From Elephas maximus indicus (Eukaryota; Chordata; Mammalia; Proboscidea; Elephantidae), in contig NC_064819.1 in assembly GCF_024166365.1 (NCBI RefSeq), forward strand, positions 3,174,501 through 3,238,500: DNA of 64,000 nucleotides. Reading direction: 5' to 3'. Shown here in pieces: positions 12,402-24,107 of the stretch. The notes under the pieces are model-generated. The model saw nothing but the letters and a program-made list of their open reading frames with translations. It searched no databases and had not been told where the DNA came from. A program made the position numbers and the translations under genes. Within the stretch, counting starts at the first letter, position 1, and every line of letters starts with the position of its first letter.

Positions 12402-12567
12402 AAAAGAAAAACCGAACCCACTGCCGATGAGTTGATTCGGACTCACAGCGATCCTATAGGACAGAGTAGAACTGCCCCAGGGGGTTTCCAAGGAGAGGCT
12501 GGTCGCTTCAAAGTGCCCATCTTTTGGTTAGCAGCCTAGCTCTTAACCACTGCACTAGCAGGGCTCC
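12402..12567 (-). mobile_element. AfroSINE, first of a tandem pair
   Basis: It reads from CCGAACCCACTGCCGATGAG to GCACTAGCAGGGCTCC. It is flanked by CCCACTA, which also follows the next SINE. Confidence 0.9.
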
Positions 12568-12740
12568 CACTAAAACCCAAAAAAACCAAACCCAGTGCCA
12601 TCGAGTCTATTCTGACTCATGGCGACCCTATTAGAGTAGAACTGCCCAATAGAGTTTCCAAGGAGTGCCTGGCGGATTCGAACTGCCAACCCTTTGGTTA
12701 GCAGCCGTAGCACTTAACCACTATGCCACCAGGGCTCCCA
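12568..12740 (-). mobile_element. AfroSINE, second of a tandem pair
   Basis: It reads from AACCCAGTGCCATCGAGTCT to ATGCCACCAGGGCTCC. CCCACTA occurs before the first copy, between the two, and after the second, so both used the same target. Confidence 0.92.
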
Positions 12741-12889
12741 CTAGGATGGTTATAATGTAAAAGACAGATGATACATGGACTGCTGAGTATGTGGAGAAAT
12801 TGGGACATTAATATTTTGCCGGTGAGAGTATAAAATGGTGCAGCCACTTTGAAAACAGTCTGGTAGCTCCTCAAAAAGTTGAATACAGA

Positions 12890-13550
12890 GTTACTGTTGC
12901 TGTCAAGTTGATTCTGGCTCATAGCGACCCTACAGGACAGAGTAGAACTGCCTTGTAGGGCTTCTCTTTTAGTTATCTAGTGCTGCTATAACAGAAATAC
13001 CACAAGTCGACGGCTTTAACAAAGAGAAATTTATTTCTTCACAGTAAGTAGGCTCAAAGTCCAAATTCAGGGTGTCAGCTTCAGGGAAAGGATTTCTCTC
13101 TCCATCAGCCTTCTCATCAGTTTTGCCCTGGCCAAGGAGCTTCTCAGGTGCAGAGACCCTGGGTCCAAAGGACGTGCTCTGCTCCTGGTGCTGCTTTCTT
13201 GGTAGTATGAGGCCACGAATTCTGCTTGCTTCCCTTTCGTCTCTTGAGAGATAAAACGTGATGCAGGACACACCCCAAGGAAACTCTCTTTACCTTGGAT
13301 CAGGGAGGTGACCTGAGTAAAGGCGATGTTACAATTCCACCCTAATCCTTTCAACATAAAATTACAATCACAAAGTGGAGGACAACCACAAAATACTGGG
13401 AATCATGGCCTAACCAAGTTGATACACATATCTTGGGGCGGGGGTGGGGGGAAACACAATTCAATCCATGACAGCTTCCCAGGAACAGCTGGTAGATTCG
13501 AACTGCTGACTTTTTTGGTTACCAGCTGAGCTCTTAACCACCAGGGTTCC
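12890..13550 (-). mobile_element. AfroSINE split in two by an LTR
   Basis: The left part ends ACTGCCTTGTAGGGCTTC at 12964. The right part resumes at 13474 with GCTTCCCAGGAACAGCTGG and ends GAGCTCTTAACCACCAGGGT. The SINE is flanked by ATACAGAGTTAC on the left and ATAGAGTTAC on the right. Confidence 0.9.
12965..13473 (-). mobile_element. Solo LTR, MaLR/ERVL-type family A, inserted in an AfroSINE
   Basis: On the minus strand it begins TGTCATGGATTGAATTGTGT, typical of MaLR LTRs as I recall them, and is 509 bp. A 5-bp target duplication GCTTC is exact at 12960-12964 and 13474-13478. Other family A copies are at 22290, 26195, 36139, 37513, 43824 and 53060. Confidence 0.9.
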
Positions 13551-13825
13551 ACTATAGAGTTACCACAGAACATAGAAATTCTACTTCTGGGTATATAGTC
13601 AAGAAAAATGAAAATATTTACCCACACAAACACCTGTATACAAATGCTCATAGCAGCATTATTCATAATAGCTAAAAAGTAGAAACTTAAATGGCCATCA
13701 ACTGATGAATGGATAAACAAAATGTGGCATACCCATACAATGGAATATTATTTGGTCATAAAAAGGAGGGAAGTACTGACATAAGCTACGACATGGAAGA
13801 AACTTGACAAACGTTACTCTAAGTG

Positions 13826-14415
13826 AAAGAAGGGACGTTGATGGTTCAGCGGTCACCTTCTATGCGGGAAGCCCAGGTTCTATTCCCGGTCAATGCTCCC
13901 CATATGCGGCCATACCCGTCAGTCAGTGGAGGCTTGCATGTTGCTCTGATGCTGACTAGGTTTCAGCAGAGCTTTCAGGCTCAGACAGACTAGGAAGAAA
14001 GGCCTGTGACGTACTTCCAAAAATCAGCCAAGGAATTTTTGAAAGCAGATCACCAGGCCATTCTTCCAAGACACCGCTAGGTGGGTTCAAACCATCAACC
14101 TTTTGGCTAGTAGTCAAAAGCTTAACCATTTGCGCTACCCAGAGGTGCCAGTGGAAAGTTAACTATATAGAAACGCCTCTTAAAAGAAGTGAAAATCATA
14201 AAAATAAATAGTGGTGATAAGCAGCTATGCTTCTAATTATATATGTCTATTTCCAAAATGATAAATACTTTCAGTCATTTGAGCCGTCAGTAGCAACGTA
14301 GACACAATGGTCCAATCTGCAATGGATCATAAGAACGGCACAGGACCAGGCAGTATTTCAGTTCCATTGTGCATGGGCCAGGGAATGAATAGACAGCAAC
14401 TAACAATAAGGCGAA
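13826..14415 (+). mobile_element. tRNA-Gly-headed SINE with an AfroSINE inside, RTE-like tail
   Basis: The head GTTGATGGTTCAGCGGTCAC and the later CCAGGTTCTATTCCCGGTCA resemble tRNA-Gly boxes A and B. The body has GGCTTGCATGTTGCTCTGAT and CAGACAGACTAGGAAGAAAG. An inverted AfroSINE of the long type occupies about 14030-14155. The tail at 14310-14410 has GGACCAGGCAGTATTTC and ACAGCAACTAACAATAA. A better-preserved copy lies at 33396-33925. Confidence 0.7.
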
Positions 14416-14486
14416 AGCAGTCAGTCATAAAAAACCACGTACTATATGATTCCACTTAGATGGATTGTCCAGAACAGGCAAATATG

Positions 14487-14642
14487 GAACCCTGGTGGCT
14501 CAGTGGTTAAGAGTGCAACTGCTAACCAAAAAAGTTCAACAGTTCAAATCCACCAGCCATTCCTTGGAAACCCTGTGGAGCAGTTCTACATGGTCCCTAT
14601 GCATTGGAATTGACTCGACTGCAAAGGGTTTTTAGTTTTTTT
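14487..14642 (+). mobile_element. AfroSINE (short type)
   Basis: Head ACCCTGGTGGCTCAGTGGTT, tail TTGGAATTGACTCGACTGCA followed by T-rich sequence. Confidence 0.92.
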
Positions 14643-14755
14643 AATAGAAAGTAAGTTAGTGATTTCTTAGGGCTGGGAGTGGGAGGAAGAAATGAAGAGC
14701 AACTACTAATAGGTATGGAGTTTCTCTTTGGCAATGAGAAAGTCGTTCTAAAATT

Positions 14756-15513
14756 GTTGTTGTTAGGTGCCATCAAGTCAGTTCTGACTCATAGTGACTC
14801 TACGTACAACAGAAAGAAACACTGCCCAGTCCTGTGTCATCCTCACAATTGTTGTTATACTTGAGCCCATTGTTGCAGCCACTGTGCAAACCCATCTTGT
14901 TGAGGGCCTTCCTCTTTTTCGCTGGCCTTCAACTCTACTAAGCATGAAGTCCTTCTCCAGAGAATGGTCCCTCCTGATATCGTGTCCAAAATGTGTGAGA
15001 TGGAGTCTTGCCACCCTTGCTTCTGATGAGCATTCTGGCTGTACTTCTTCCAAGACGGATTTGTTCATTCTTCTGGAGGTCCATGGTATATTCAATATTC
15101 TTCACCAATACCATAATCCAAAGGCATCAATTCTTCTTCAGTCTTCCTTATTCATTGTCCAGCTTTCACGTGCATAGGAGGCGACTGAAAACACCATGGC
15201 TTAGGTCATGGCCTTAGTCTTCAAGGTGACATCTTTGCTTTTTAACACTTTAAAGAGGTCTTTTGCAGCAGATTTGCCCAATGCAATGCATCTTTTGATT
15301 TCTTGACTGCTGTTTCCATGGGCATTGATTGTGGATTCAAGTAAAATGAAATCCTTGACAACTTCAGTCTTTTCTCTGTTTATGATGATGTTGCTTATTG
15401 GTCCAGTTGTGAGGATTTTTGTCTTCTTTATGTTGAGGTGTAATCCATACTGAAGGCTGTGATCTTCGATCTTCATCAGTAAGTGCTTCAAGTCCTTTTC
15501 ACTTGCAACAGGT
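14756..15513 (-). mobile_element. RTE LINE copy 2, 3' portion
   Basis: Minus-strand fragments encode the RTE C-terminal region (KHLLMKIEDHSLQYGLHLNI; RVARLHLTHFGHDIRRDH). The 3' end is the TTGTTGTTAGGTGCCATC complement at 14758. The flanking L1 shows a likely duplication: GTTCTAAAATT on the left and GTTCTGAAATT on the right. Confidence 0.9.
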
Positions 15514-15645
15514 TCTGAAATTAGACTGTGGTAATGATTGCACAGCTATGTGAATACGCAAATTCCCATTTAATTGTAATCTTTAAATGGGTGAATTTTA
15601 TGTATCTCGATAAAGCTGTGTGTGTGTGTGTTTAATACAATCATA

Positions 15646-16320
15646 GTCAAATGTGCAAAAGAACACTTCATTTCAGGCATATAGGCAATAATATAATGAC
15701 TACCCATACATTTAACCATGCAGCTTAATAAATGAAATCCCACAGCTGAAATGAAAGCCCCTTTTGTATTCCTTCTTGACCCAGTTAACCTACTCCATCT
15801 CTATAAGTAAGTGGGTTCTTTTTCCCTCAAGGTGAGCTTGATGTTTATCATTCATTGAATGCTATATACTTTTGCTACTTTAATATTTATTATACATATG
15901 TGTATGTATATGAATGCATATGTATTTATTCATAAACAACATATAATATTGATTTTTATATATTACTCCTTTTATTTTTAACGTTTCCAATGTCTAGGTT
16001 GTCCAGTTTTAAATAGTTTATGGGACATCCACAGTGTCCAGGCTGCATGTCCCTAAACCATGTGGGGATCTTCTTCCAGAACCTCTGAGAGAGGAGATGA
16101 CCATTCTGCCTGCAACATATTGAAGAGTCTAAATCCATCCTGAAAAAGGACACATTTCTCCAGGCGCAGTCTGCAGAGATACAACCTTGTCTGCTATGCA
16201 GATAAAGTTCCACGGGATCACACAGATCCTACTGCTTAGAACCATAGCTGCTCATCAAATCTACTTCTCTTATGATCTACACTTATTTTAGGAGGCACTC
16301 CTGAATGGTTAACTTTCCAC
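15646..16320. other. Unclassified AT-rich interval
   Basis: I see no gene or nameable repeat, apart from short TATG-rich text near 15890-15935. Confidence 0.4.
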
Positions 16321-16321
16321 T

Positions 16322-16505
16322 GGAGTCTCTGGGTGGTGCAAAGTGTTAAGCGTTCAACTACTAGCCAAAAGGTTGATGATTTGAACTTACCCGGTGGTGC
16401 CTTGGAAGAAAGGCCTAGTGGTCTGCTTTCAAAAGGTCACAGACTTGAAAACCCTATGGCGCTGCTCTACTCTGGAATCAACTCAATGGCAACTAATGAC
16501 AACAG
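16322..16505 (+). mobile_element. AfroSINE (long type)
   Basis: Head GAGTCTCTGGGTGGTGCAAA, body GGAAGAAAGGCCTAGTGGTC and CCTATGGCGCTGCTCTACTC, tail TGGAATCAACTCAATGGCAA. Confidence 0.85.
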
Positions 16506-16885
16506 CTTTCCACCTTTGAGCTCTGGGCTTCCCCTAGTCTATAAAAGTGTATTTTAGCTGTTAGGTCTGTTCTGTTGCAGTTAGCAGACACAGAATATTT
16601 TCATCATTTAATCTTAGTATCTGGCTCTTGAATCCAGCCGTAGTTTCAAAGGATGCCAGTTCTGCCACCAAGAACACCTAGAGGAGGTCATTGCTACCTG
16701 GGAAGTCTCTGCTCATCTCGGTGCCCTTGGACTTCTTTCCCATCTAGTACTAGGTTCTTCATGGGCTTACCTGTGCTCATAGTCCTAGAGTCTCCCTCAA
16801 ATTCACCCTGTAAAAATGTGCAGGTCAGAGAGACCTCCCCTCAGTGTCCGCTATGACTCTGCGTGAAGACAGGGCAGAGGAAGAA
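16506..16885. other. Unclassified interval
   Basis: Moderately GC-rich sequence with no coding or repeat signature I can support. Confidence 0.4.
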
Positions 16886-16904
16886 GGCGAACCTGTAGTG
16901 TGAC

Positions 16905-17095
16905 TGTGTTGTGTGCCGTCGAGTTGCTTCTGACTCATAGCAACCATGTAGGACAGAGTGGAACTACCCCATAGTGTTTCCTAGGCTGCAATCTTCACGG
17001 AAGGATCCCTGGTGGAGCAGTGGTTACGCACTTGGCTGCTAACTGAAAGTCTGGCCGTTCAAACCCACGAGCTGCTCCATGGGTTGACTGTCTGT
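16905..17095. mobile_element. Two AfroSINE fragments in opposite orientation
   Basis: A minus fragment (GTGCCGTCGAGTTGCTTCTG to GGCTGCAATCTTCACGG) is followed by a plus fragment (GGATCCCTGGTGGAGCAGTG to CCACGAGCTGCTCCATGGG). Confidence 0.8.
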
Positions 17096-17164
17096 CTTCC
17101 CCATCTCTGGCTGGGAGGGGGTGTATGGAAGGAAATGGAAGCTTAAGTCTGTATTTAAAACAAA

Positions 17165-17965
17165 AATTAAACCAAGAAAACAATAAAATCTCCCCGTGCT
17201 TTATGTGGAATTTTACCTAGCAAATTAGTTTTCCATTTAACAATTCATACATAAATTGTTCCGTGACATTGGTTTCTATACCTGCAACCTGTCAGCACTC
17301 TCCCCATTTCCACCCTGGTTTCCCTGTTTCCATCCCTCCAGTTTCCCTGCACCTTCCTGCCTTCTCATCTTTGCTTTTGGGCAAACGTTGCCTGTTTGGT
17401 TTCCTATAGTTGATTGTTCTAAGGATCACCTTTCTCACAGGTGTTATTGCTTATTTTATAGGTCAATCTATTATTTAGCTGAAAGGTAACCTCTGGGAAT
17501 GGCTTCAGTTCCAGTTTGAAAAGGTGTGTTAGGGTAATAGTCTTGAGGGTCTCTTCAGTCTCTATTAAGCTTGTCAAGTCTGGTCTTTTTTTTATTAAAT
17601 TGAGTTTTGTTCTACATTTTAGTCCCATTCTAACTGGGACCTTCTATTGTGTCCCTGGTCAGAGAGATTGGTAGTGGTAGCCGGGCACTCTCTAGTTCTT
17701 CCGGTCTCAGGCTAGAGGAGGCTGTGGTTCGTGTGGGCCATTAGTCTTTGGACTAATTTCTTCCTTGAGTCTTTGGTTTCCTTCACTCTCTTTTGTTCCA
17801 GATGAGAAGAGACCAATAGTTGTATCTTAGATGGCAGCTTGCAAGCTTTTAAGACCTCAGACACACCAAACTGGGATGTAGAATATTATCTTTATGAATG
17901 ATGTTATGCCAATTGAGCTAGATGTCCCCCAAGACTGTGGTCCTTAGATTTCAAGCCCAGTAATA
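17165..17965 (-). mobile_element. L1 3' UTR fragment
   Basis: It shares CTTAGATGGCAGCTTGCAAG and TTATGCCAATTGAGCTAGAT with 1045-1150 of the large L1. The stretch ACATTGGTTTCTATACCTGC matches the copy at 61940. No coding part is present. Confidence 0.75.
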
Positions 17966-19740
17966 CAGTCTCACAAGGTTTTTGGAGTCTAAGAAATTTC
18001 CATAGCTGTGCTATACCAGGAACTTCTGATAATTAGGTTCTAGAAATTTGTTAAATTTCCATTTTCTCCACCTGTGGAATAGGTTTCTTGATTTACCCAA
18101 TGCTTTCCAGACTCATCTGTGACTTTCTTCTGCCAAGTCTTTGCCTCTGCCGTTTCTGGAACACTTCTCCACATGTCCAAGGCCCAACTAAAAGATCTTT
18201 TCCTCTAAAACGCTGGTTGTCCTCGTATCTCCATGTCAGAATAAACCCTTTGTATTTCCTTAGTTCTTTATTCTGTACCATCACTTTTCACCATCTACCT
18301 GGTGATAAAGCTAATTATATACACAGCTTGCCTCTCCCCCTAGCCTCCAAGCTCTCAAGAGCAGAATTGCTGTTCAAGTCATCTTTATATCTTTCAGAGC
18401 AGGCAACACTGTGCCTGGCATGTGGTGAATGAGTGAATGCATGTCTTATCTAATTTGATTCCTTTTATAACTCTCAGAAGAAGATGTCTTATACCGTTTT
18501 GACTGACTAAGAGAACTGTGGCCCAAAGATGAGAATGACCTGGCCACACAGACCTTTTTCACCACAGCTCAGTTCTTCAAGTAATGTTAAGCCTAACGAA
18601 CCATAAACAAACAACAACGACAAAACCCAACCACAAAACCCACTAAGGTTATTCATTAGGTTTCTGTTTGGGGAACCATATCTCTTCCCTTTGTGTGGGA
18701 TCAGCTCTGTTTTTGTCTGGTGGGCTCTCTTAGCTTCCAGCAAAAAAGCAAATCGCTACTCCAGCCACTGTTTTTGGACCAGTTCCTCTCCCTCTTCTGC
18801 TTGTGGGAGTTGCCCCTGGGCCCTGGTGCTGCTGCAGGCAAGCTTAACACCTGCTTCTGGGCTCTCCAGGGTGGAATCTGAAGCTCTCTTCCTCTTGGTG
18901 GTTGCTGTAGGGAAGGATGACTTTCTATTTTCCTCAGAAAATGTGCTTTATGACAGGAGTTTTCCCAGGTGGTTTGTGTCTGTTCTACTTGTCTGCCATT
19001 TCTGACAGGTTGCCTTACTCCTCGATTATTCATATATAAATATATAACTGTATACATATACATACACACACACACACACTTGGAATGAAGCACGCTTCCC
19101 GTTACCAGGCTAACAGCAAAGCCCTCAAAAGGTTGTTGTGGCAATGTCAACATCATACTCCGTACTATCACACTAAAAATATGATTCAGGAATAGAAAAC
19201 AGAGGGAAAAGCTCCATTATTTCTTGGTCTACAAAGCTGTGGTGAACTTGAGGTGGGGAGGCCTAGGTTTGAGATGGGACTGACCTTGGGAAATTCACTC
19301 TTCCCTTCCATTACCTATAAAATGAGGGATTATATCAGATTATTCAGATCTATGAATTTCATCACTTTTAGACTATCCCACCTGCAGTGAGACTATAGGA
19401 TTGTGGGCCTAGGTGTGATAAATTTATAAGTCTCAGGTAGGTGGGGAATATTAAAGAGAACATGCTCTCAGAAGCAGAATTTGTGAATTCACAGAACAAT
19501 GATTGCATTTATAACTCTAATTTGGGATTAAAGGGCAAATATTAGATGGCTCCTGTGCTTCATTTTAGTTGAATATATCTCAGGATTTCCCACCTCAGAA
19601 CCCTCAGGTCCTTAGCTAAAAAGTCAGAGCCTGGGTATGTGTGATCATGCTATCTCTAAGAACTCAATACTATCTGCTGTCACTCCCATTCTTCTTAACA
19701 AGATACCCTCAGCCATGTGACAGATGCTAAGATGTGGAAG
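17966..19740. other. Unclassified interval
   Basis: There is no coding match. It contains a TA/CA-rich simple stretch at 19030-19079. Confidence 0.4.
19030..19079. repeat. TA-rich and CA microsatellite
   Basis: Alternating AT text runs into ACACACACACACACA. Confidence 0.8.
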
Positions 19741-19749
19741 GAAGGATCC

Positions 19750-19975
19750 TGAATATACCCATTGCTGTGGAGTCAATTCCAATGCATAGTGACCCTATAG
19801 GACAGAGTAGAACTGCCCCATCAGGTTTCCAAAGAGCGGCTGGAGGATTCGAACAGCCAACCTTTCAGTTAGCAGCCGAATCCTTAACCACTGTGCCGCC
19901 AGGGCTCCATCCTGAATATACCAAAAAACAAAAAACAAAAAACAAACCGTCGAGTAGATTCTGACTCATAGAGAC
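19750..19975 (-). mobile_element. AfroSINE plus a second SINE fragment
   Basis: A full minus copy runs from CATTGCTGTGGAGTCAATTC to GTGCCGCCAGGGCTCC. After a short repeat of the flank (TCCTGAATATACC, target duplication) a tail-only piece has CCGTCGAGTAGATTCTGACT. Confidence 0.88.
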
Positions 19976-20750
19976 CCAGGGCATCTCCTAAATCATGCCT
20001 TTCCTGTCCTAGCCCTTGTCCATAGCTTCTTCTTGCTTTCTTGTCCAATTAAAGACCACTCCGTACTGTTGCCCAAAGCTGCTGTCTTTGAAGACTCTCC
20101 TTTCTATTGGGGCCTGGACAGCTACGGCCATTGCTATTTGAGGATTTCAGCTGTCCCTCTGCATATTTTTCTGTCTCCCTTCCACACGAGGTGTAAATGA
20201 AGCTCATTTGGGGATGTCCTACTGCTATTTATACCTTAGGTAGAGGTAGGACTACTCTCTGGAACTAGCCTTACACAAGATAGCCTGATTTATCCTAGCC
20301 CACTTTCTTTCCCCAGGCCCTTCATGACATAGTACTCAGTCTTACAGATTTTTATTGTGCCCTACAAAGGAATACCGTTTGAAACTCCACCATGGGAGTT
20401 GATGGAGAATAACTCTTCAATATTCAGAGTACCTCCCCTGGATCCTAGAGCAGAACTCCCCTCTCTTCAACATTCTCACAAACAGCCTTTAATTTATTCA
20501 TTAAAATCTAATTAACAGACTTCTGATTCCAACCAAGGTAGAGTAACTCCATTTCTGAATAGTCTTCCTTTTTACAACTAGAAAACTCTGGACATAATAC
20601 AACAAACACAGGAAGATGGAAAGAAAAATGAAAAAAAGACCAAAGACATGGTGACAAGTTCCCAGGTTTTCTTCTTGTTTCCACTATATCCTGAACTATA
20701 GGGTGCTGGAGAAGCCTGAAACCTGGAGGGATCAACAGGTAAAGACAAAC
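19976..20750. other. Unclassified interval
   Basis: No gene or repeat recognised. Confidence 0.4.
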
Positions 20751-20756
20751 ATGTTA

Positions 20757-20955
20757 TTGTTGTGTCCCATTGAGTTGATTCCAACTCATAGCGACCCTGT
20801 AGGACAGTGTGGAACTGCCTCATAGGGTTTCCTAGATTGTAATGTTTATGGGAGCAGATTGCCAGGCTTTTCTCCTGAAGGGCAGCTGGTGGGTTTGAAC
20901 TGCTGACCTTTTGGTTAGCAGCCAAGCTCTTAACCATTGCACCACCAGAGCTCCT
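20757..20955 (-). mobile_element. AfroSINE (intermediate type)
   Basis: It includes the extra block GATTGTAATGTTTATGGGAG and CTTTTCTCCTGAAGGGCAGC that the short type lacks. Confidence 0.9.
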
Positions 20956-21099
20956 CAGGAAAGTCCTGTTCCCTCTAGGCAAAGGACCAGGAAAACAGCA
21001 GCCTACTAGAACAGAAAGCTTTTTTTGATAGTACCTGAACTTCCAGCCAAATACCAAAGGGAAAACAATATCAATTTATGGTGACAGCTGTATAAAGTG

Positions 21100-22280
21100 C
21101 AAGACTAAATGAAAAGAAATGAGACAGAAGATGTAGGCAGGTCATGAAGAATCTAGAGTGCCATATTAAGCATCTTTGTTAAGAATCTCTGGGCTCTATT
21201 TTGTAGAGTTGGGAGGACTACTGAGGTGTATTAAGGGAACACAGGTTCTGATTTGAGTTTTAGGGGATTGTCGCAAGGGTTAAGAGGAGACTATTGCAGT
21301 AATTCAAGTGAGAGATGATGAAAGCGTTCACTTAGGCAGAGGCATCAGGGAGTTGAATGACAGTAAAGATTCCAGAAACTTAAGGCGGCAAATTTGGCAG
21401 GATTTGGTAATTGGATATTGAGGATGGTGGTGAAAAACAACAAAAAAAAAAAACCCAAGGTGTCAGCAAGGTAATTATGAGCCCAAGAGTCAGAAAGGGC
21501 CACATAAACCAGAGACTACCTCTGCCTGAGATCAGAAGAACTAGGTGGTACCCGGCTACAACCGGTGGCTGCCCTGACAGGGAACACAACAGAGAACCCC
21601 TGAGGAAGCAGGAGAGCAGTGGGATGCAGACCCCAAATTCTCATAAAAAGACCAGACTTAATGGTATGACTGAGACTAGAAGGACCCCAGACCTTCTGTT
21701 AGCCCAAGACAGGAACCATTCCCAAAGCCAACTCTTCAGACAGGAATTGGACTGGACTATGGGATAGAAAATGATACTGGTGAAGAATGAGCTTCTTGGA
21801 TCAAATAGACACATGAAACTATGTTGCCATCCCCTGTCTGGAGGGGAGATAAGAGGGCAGAGGGGGTCACAAGCTGGCCAAGTGAGTGGAGGGAAAGAGT
21901 GTGCTATCTCATTAGGGGGAAAGCAATTAGGAGTATGTAACAAGGAGTATATAAATTTTTATATGAGAGACTGGCTTGATTTGTAAACTTTCAATTAAAG
22001 CACAATTAAAAAAAAAAAAAAAGACAAAAACCCAAAGTGTCAGAAGGTTTCTAGCATGGTTAACTGAGTAGGTGGAGATATCCCCAACTGAGACAGAAAG
22101 CACAAGGGAATGAGCACAGTTGGGGGTGGAAATGTTGAGTTCAACTTTAAACAAACCACATTTGCGGTGTCTGTAGGTCATCTAGGTAGAGAATTTCCTC
22201 CATGCCATCAGTTGTACAGGTCTGAAGGGAGCTGCCTGGGTGGAAGAAGTAGATTGGCATCTTATTATCATGTCACTGAC
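21100..22280 (+). repeat. Possible ancient interspersed repeat interrupted by the L1
   Basis: The text TATTGCAGTAATTCAAGTGA and AGGATTTGGTAATTGGATAT resembles an old mammalian repeat whose name I cannot give. It continues after the L1 insertion. Confidence 0.35.
21472..22027 (+). mobile_element. 5'-truncated L1 insertion, 3' UTR only
   Basis: The copy starts TAATTATGAGCCCAAGAGTC and ends in a poly(A) tail. It is flanked by AACCCAAGGTGTCAGCAAGG at 21452-21471 and the near-identical AAACCCAAAGTGTCAGAAGG at 22028-22047, a 20-bp target duplication. Confidence 0.93.
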
Positions 22281-22289
22281 AATCTGGGT

Positions 22290-22705
22290 GTTTTAAGTAC
22301 CTACTGCACCCGTAACAAAAAATACCACAAGTGGGTGGCTCTAAAGAACAGGGATTTATTTTCTCACAGATCTGGAGACTAAAAGTCCAAATCAGTGTCT
22401 TGGCTGTGTTGATTCTTTCCGTGGGTGTCTCTACTAGTTTCTGGTGACTGCCGGCAATTCTCGGCATTCCTTGGCTTGTAGACGGGTTCTCACATGGCAT
22501 CTGTCTTCACCTTGTGTGTGTACCTCTGTGTCTATTCTACTCTTTTTTAGAAGACACCACTCGGAAATAATTAGGTTTAGGACCCACCCAACTCTGTCTG
22601 GTATGCCCTCATTCACACAACAAAAGAAAACTCCTATTTCCAAACAGGGTCGTATTTACAGGTACTGAGGTCAGAACTTCTACATTTCTTTTGAGGGACC
22701 ATGAT
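22290..22705 (-). mobile_element. Diverged LTR of family A
   Basis: It keeps ACCACAAGTGGGTGGCTCTA, GGGATTTATTTTCTCACAGA and AAAGTCCAAATCAGTGTC in the same order as the better copy at 26195. Confidence 0.75.
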
Positions 22706-23685
22706 TCACTGAGGCTCCTAGTCCTATTCTGATGAGCTGGAGACCCATGGTTATAACTCACCTATAATTTCCTCCTGGACTACAGACCGATTTGGTCCAA
22801 CTAGTACTTTTCAGTCATTTTGTTTCCATGGGCTCCACATTTAAGGAAGACTCCAGGATTTTTTTTTTTTTAAAGACTTGGACAGCTAGTACCTATGAGT
22901 ATATTTAATTAGATCAATTTAACAAACTCTCAGTAGCTCCTGTTTTAACTTGGGCCCTTTGAATAGAATGAAGCTTTTTTCTATTTTTTTTAAGACCATC
23001 CAAATGAGAACAACCACAACTTCCTCCCCAAAACTCTTTGATTTCTGCTGGAGAAGGAAAGAATGAGTCACTGCTGCGATACCAGGCATTTTAGATGAGA
23101 GCTGGAAAGGACACCATGAATTTTAGACAGTGAGATGGGTGGAAGGAAGAAACTTCTGCCCAAGAAATTAGAGTGTAGAACTCTGCCTATGTCACATCAC
23201 AGGGCTTGCTGCTACTCCACTGGGGGTGGCAGGGAACAGCCATGACAACATGCTTCTCTCTGAGTGCTCTGGTCCTATTCCCAGATAGTCTTGAAGCAGT
23301 TCAGATTATCAGGCCTCTAGGCAGCCAGCAGCACCCAGCTCTACAGGTCTGCATACGAGAAATGAACGGCCCAGAAGATGCTCCCAAGCCTTTCAGGAAG
23401 CTCTGTGTGCAGAAACAGGGGAAGTATGATTCAAACTGTCCCCCTGACAATAAAACCAGTCACTGGGAAAGGGCAAAACCTCAGGCCAAGTTAAGAAGAT
23501 TGCCCCAGAATTCCAGGGCCAGTGAGTATGAAATTTAATTAATCATCAAAGCGATGCCTTAATCTAGGAAAGAGATCGAGTGGTTGGTTATGAATTTAAG
23601 AGATGTCCTATGATGAAGGGGTATAGGATAGGTAGGCTTTAAAATTAAGTTGTTTATTAATGATTTATTATTAAGTCCTAGTAAT
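22706..23685. other. Unclassified interval
   Basis: A 110-codon open frame at 23206-23538 shows no domain or leader and sits in otherwise featureless sequence, so I do not call it a gene. Confidence 0.4.
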
Positions 23686-23689
23686 GGTT

Positions 23690-24020
23690 AAGGGCTTGGC
23701 TGCTAACTGAAAGGTCGGTGGTTTGAACCCACCAGCCACTCCACGGGAGAAAGATGTGGGAGTCTGCTTCCATAAAGAAAAAAAAAAAAAAAAACCTGTG
23801 GCCGTCCAGCTGATTTCAATTCATAGTGACACTATAGAACTGCCCCACAGGGCTTCCAAGGAGTGACTGGTGGATTCAAACTACTGACCTCTTAGCTAAT
23901 AGCTGAGCTCTTAACCACTGAGCCACCAGGGCTCTGTCTATAAAGATGACAGCCTTGGAAACCCTATAGGGCATTCTACTCTGTTCTACAGGGTCGGTGT
24001 GAGTTGCAATTGACTTGACT
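23690..24020 (+). mobile_element. AfroSINE split by an inverted AfroSINE
   Basis: The plus copy runs TAATGGTTAAGGGCTTGGCT to CTGCTTCCATAAAG. A minus copy lies at 23776-23937. The plus copy then resumes CTATAAAGATGACAGCCTTG to AATTGACTTGACTTCACAC. ATAAAG is repeated at both sides. Confidence 0.88.
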
Positions 24021-24107
24021 TCACACAACAACAAGAATTGACAGTTTGCTGAAGGCACAACAATAGGTGCATTGGAGAATATGAAGATAGATAAGGCAAT
24101 GTCTAGT

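Larger units (their letters stand above)
11860..15645 (+). mobile_element. Old L1 (L1MA-like) 3' end dispersed by later insertions
   Basis: The L1 text runs in order through the interval: GACCCTTACCTCACACTATA near 11905, GGCATACAAATAGCCAGTAA near 12296, CACTAGGATGGTTATAATG near 12739, CAATGGAATATTATTTGGTC near 13738, TAAATGGGTGAATTTTATGT near 15583, ending CTCGATAAAGCTGTGTGTG. Between these pieces lie AfroSINEs at 12402-12740, 12890-13550 and 14487, an LTR at 12965, a tRNA-Gly-type SINE complex at 13826-14415 and an RTE at 14756. Removing them restores a collinear L1 3' region of roughly 1.7 kb. Confidence 0.85.

Noticed and set aside
13838..13908. Possible tRNA-Gly gene
   Set aside because: The anticodon arm and acceptor pairing are degraded and the sequence continues into a SINE body.
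23206..23538. 110-codon open frame on the + strand
   Set aside because: No recognisable domain and no splice or promoter context.
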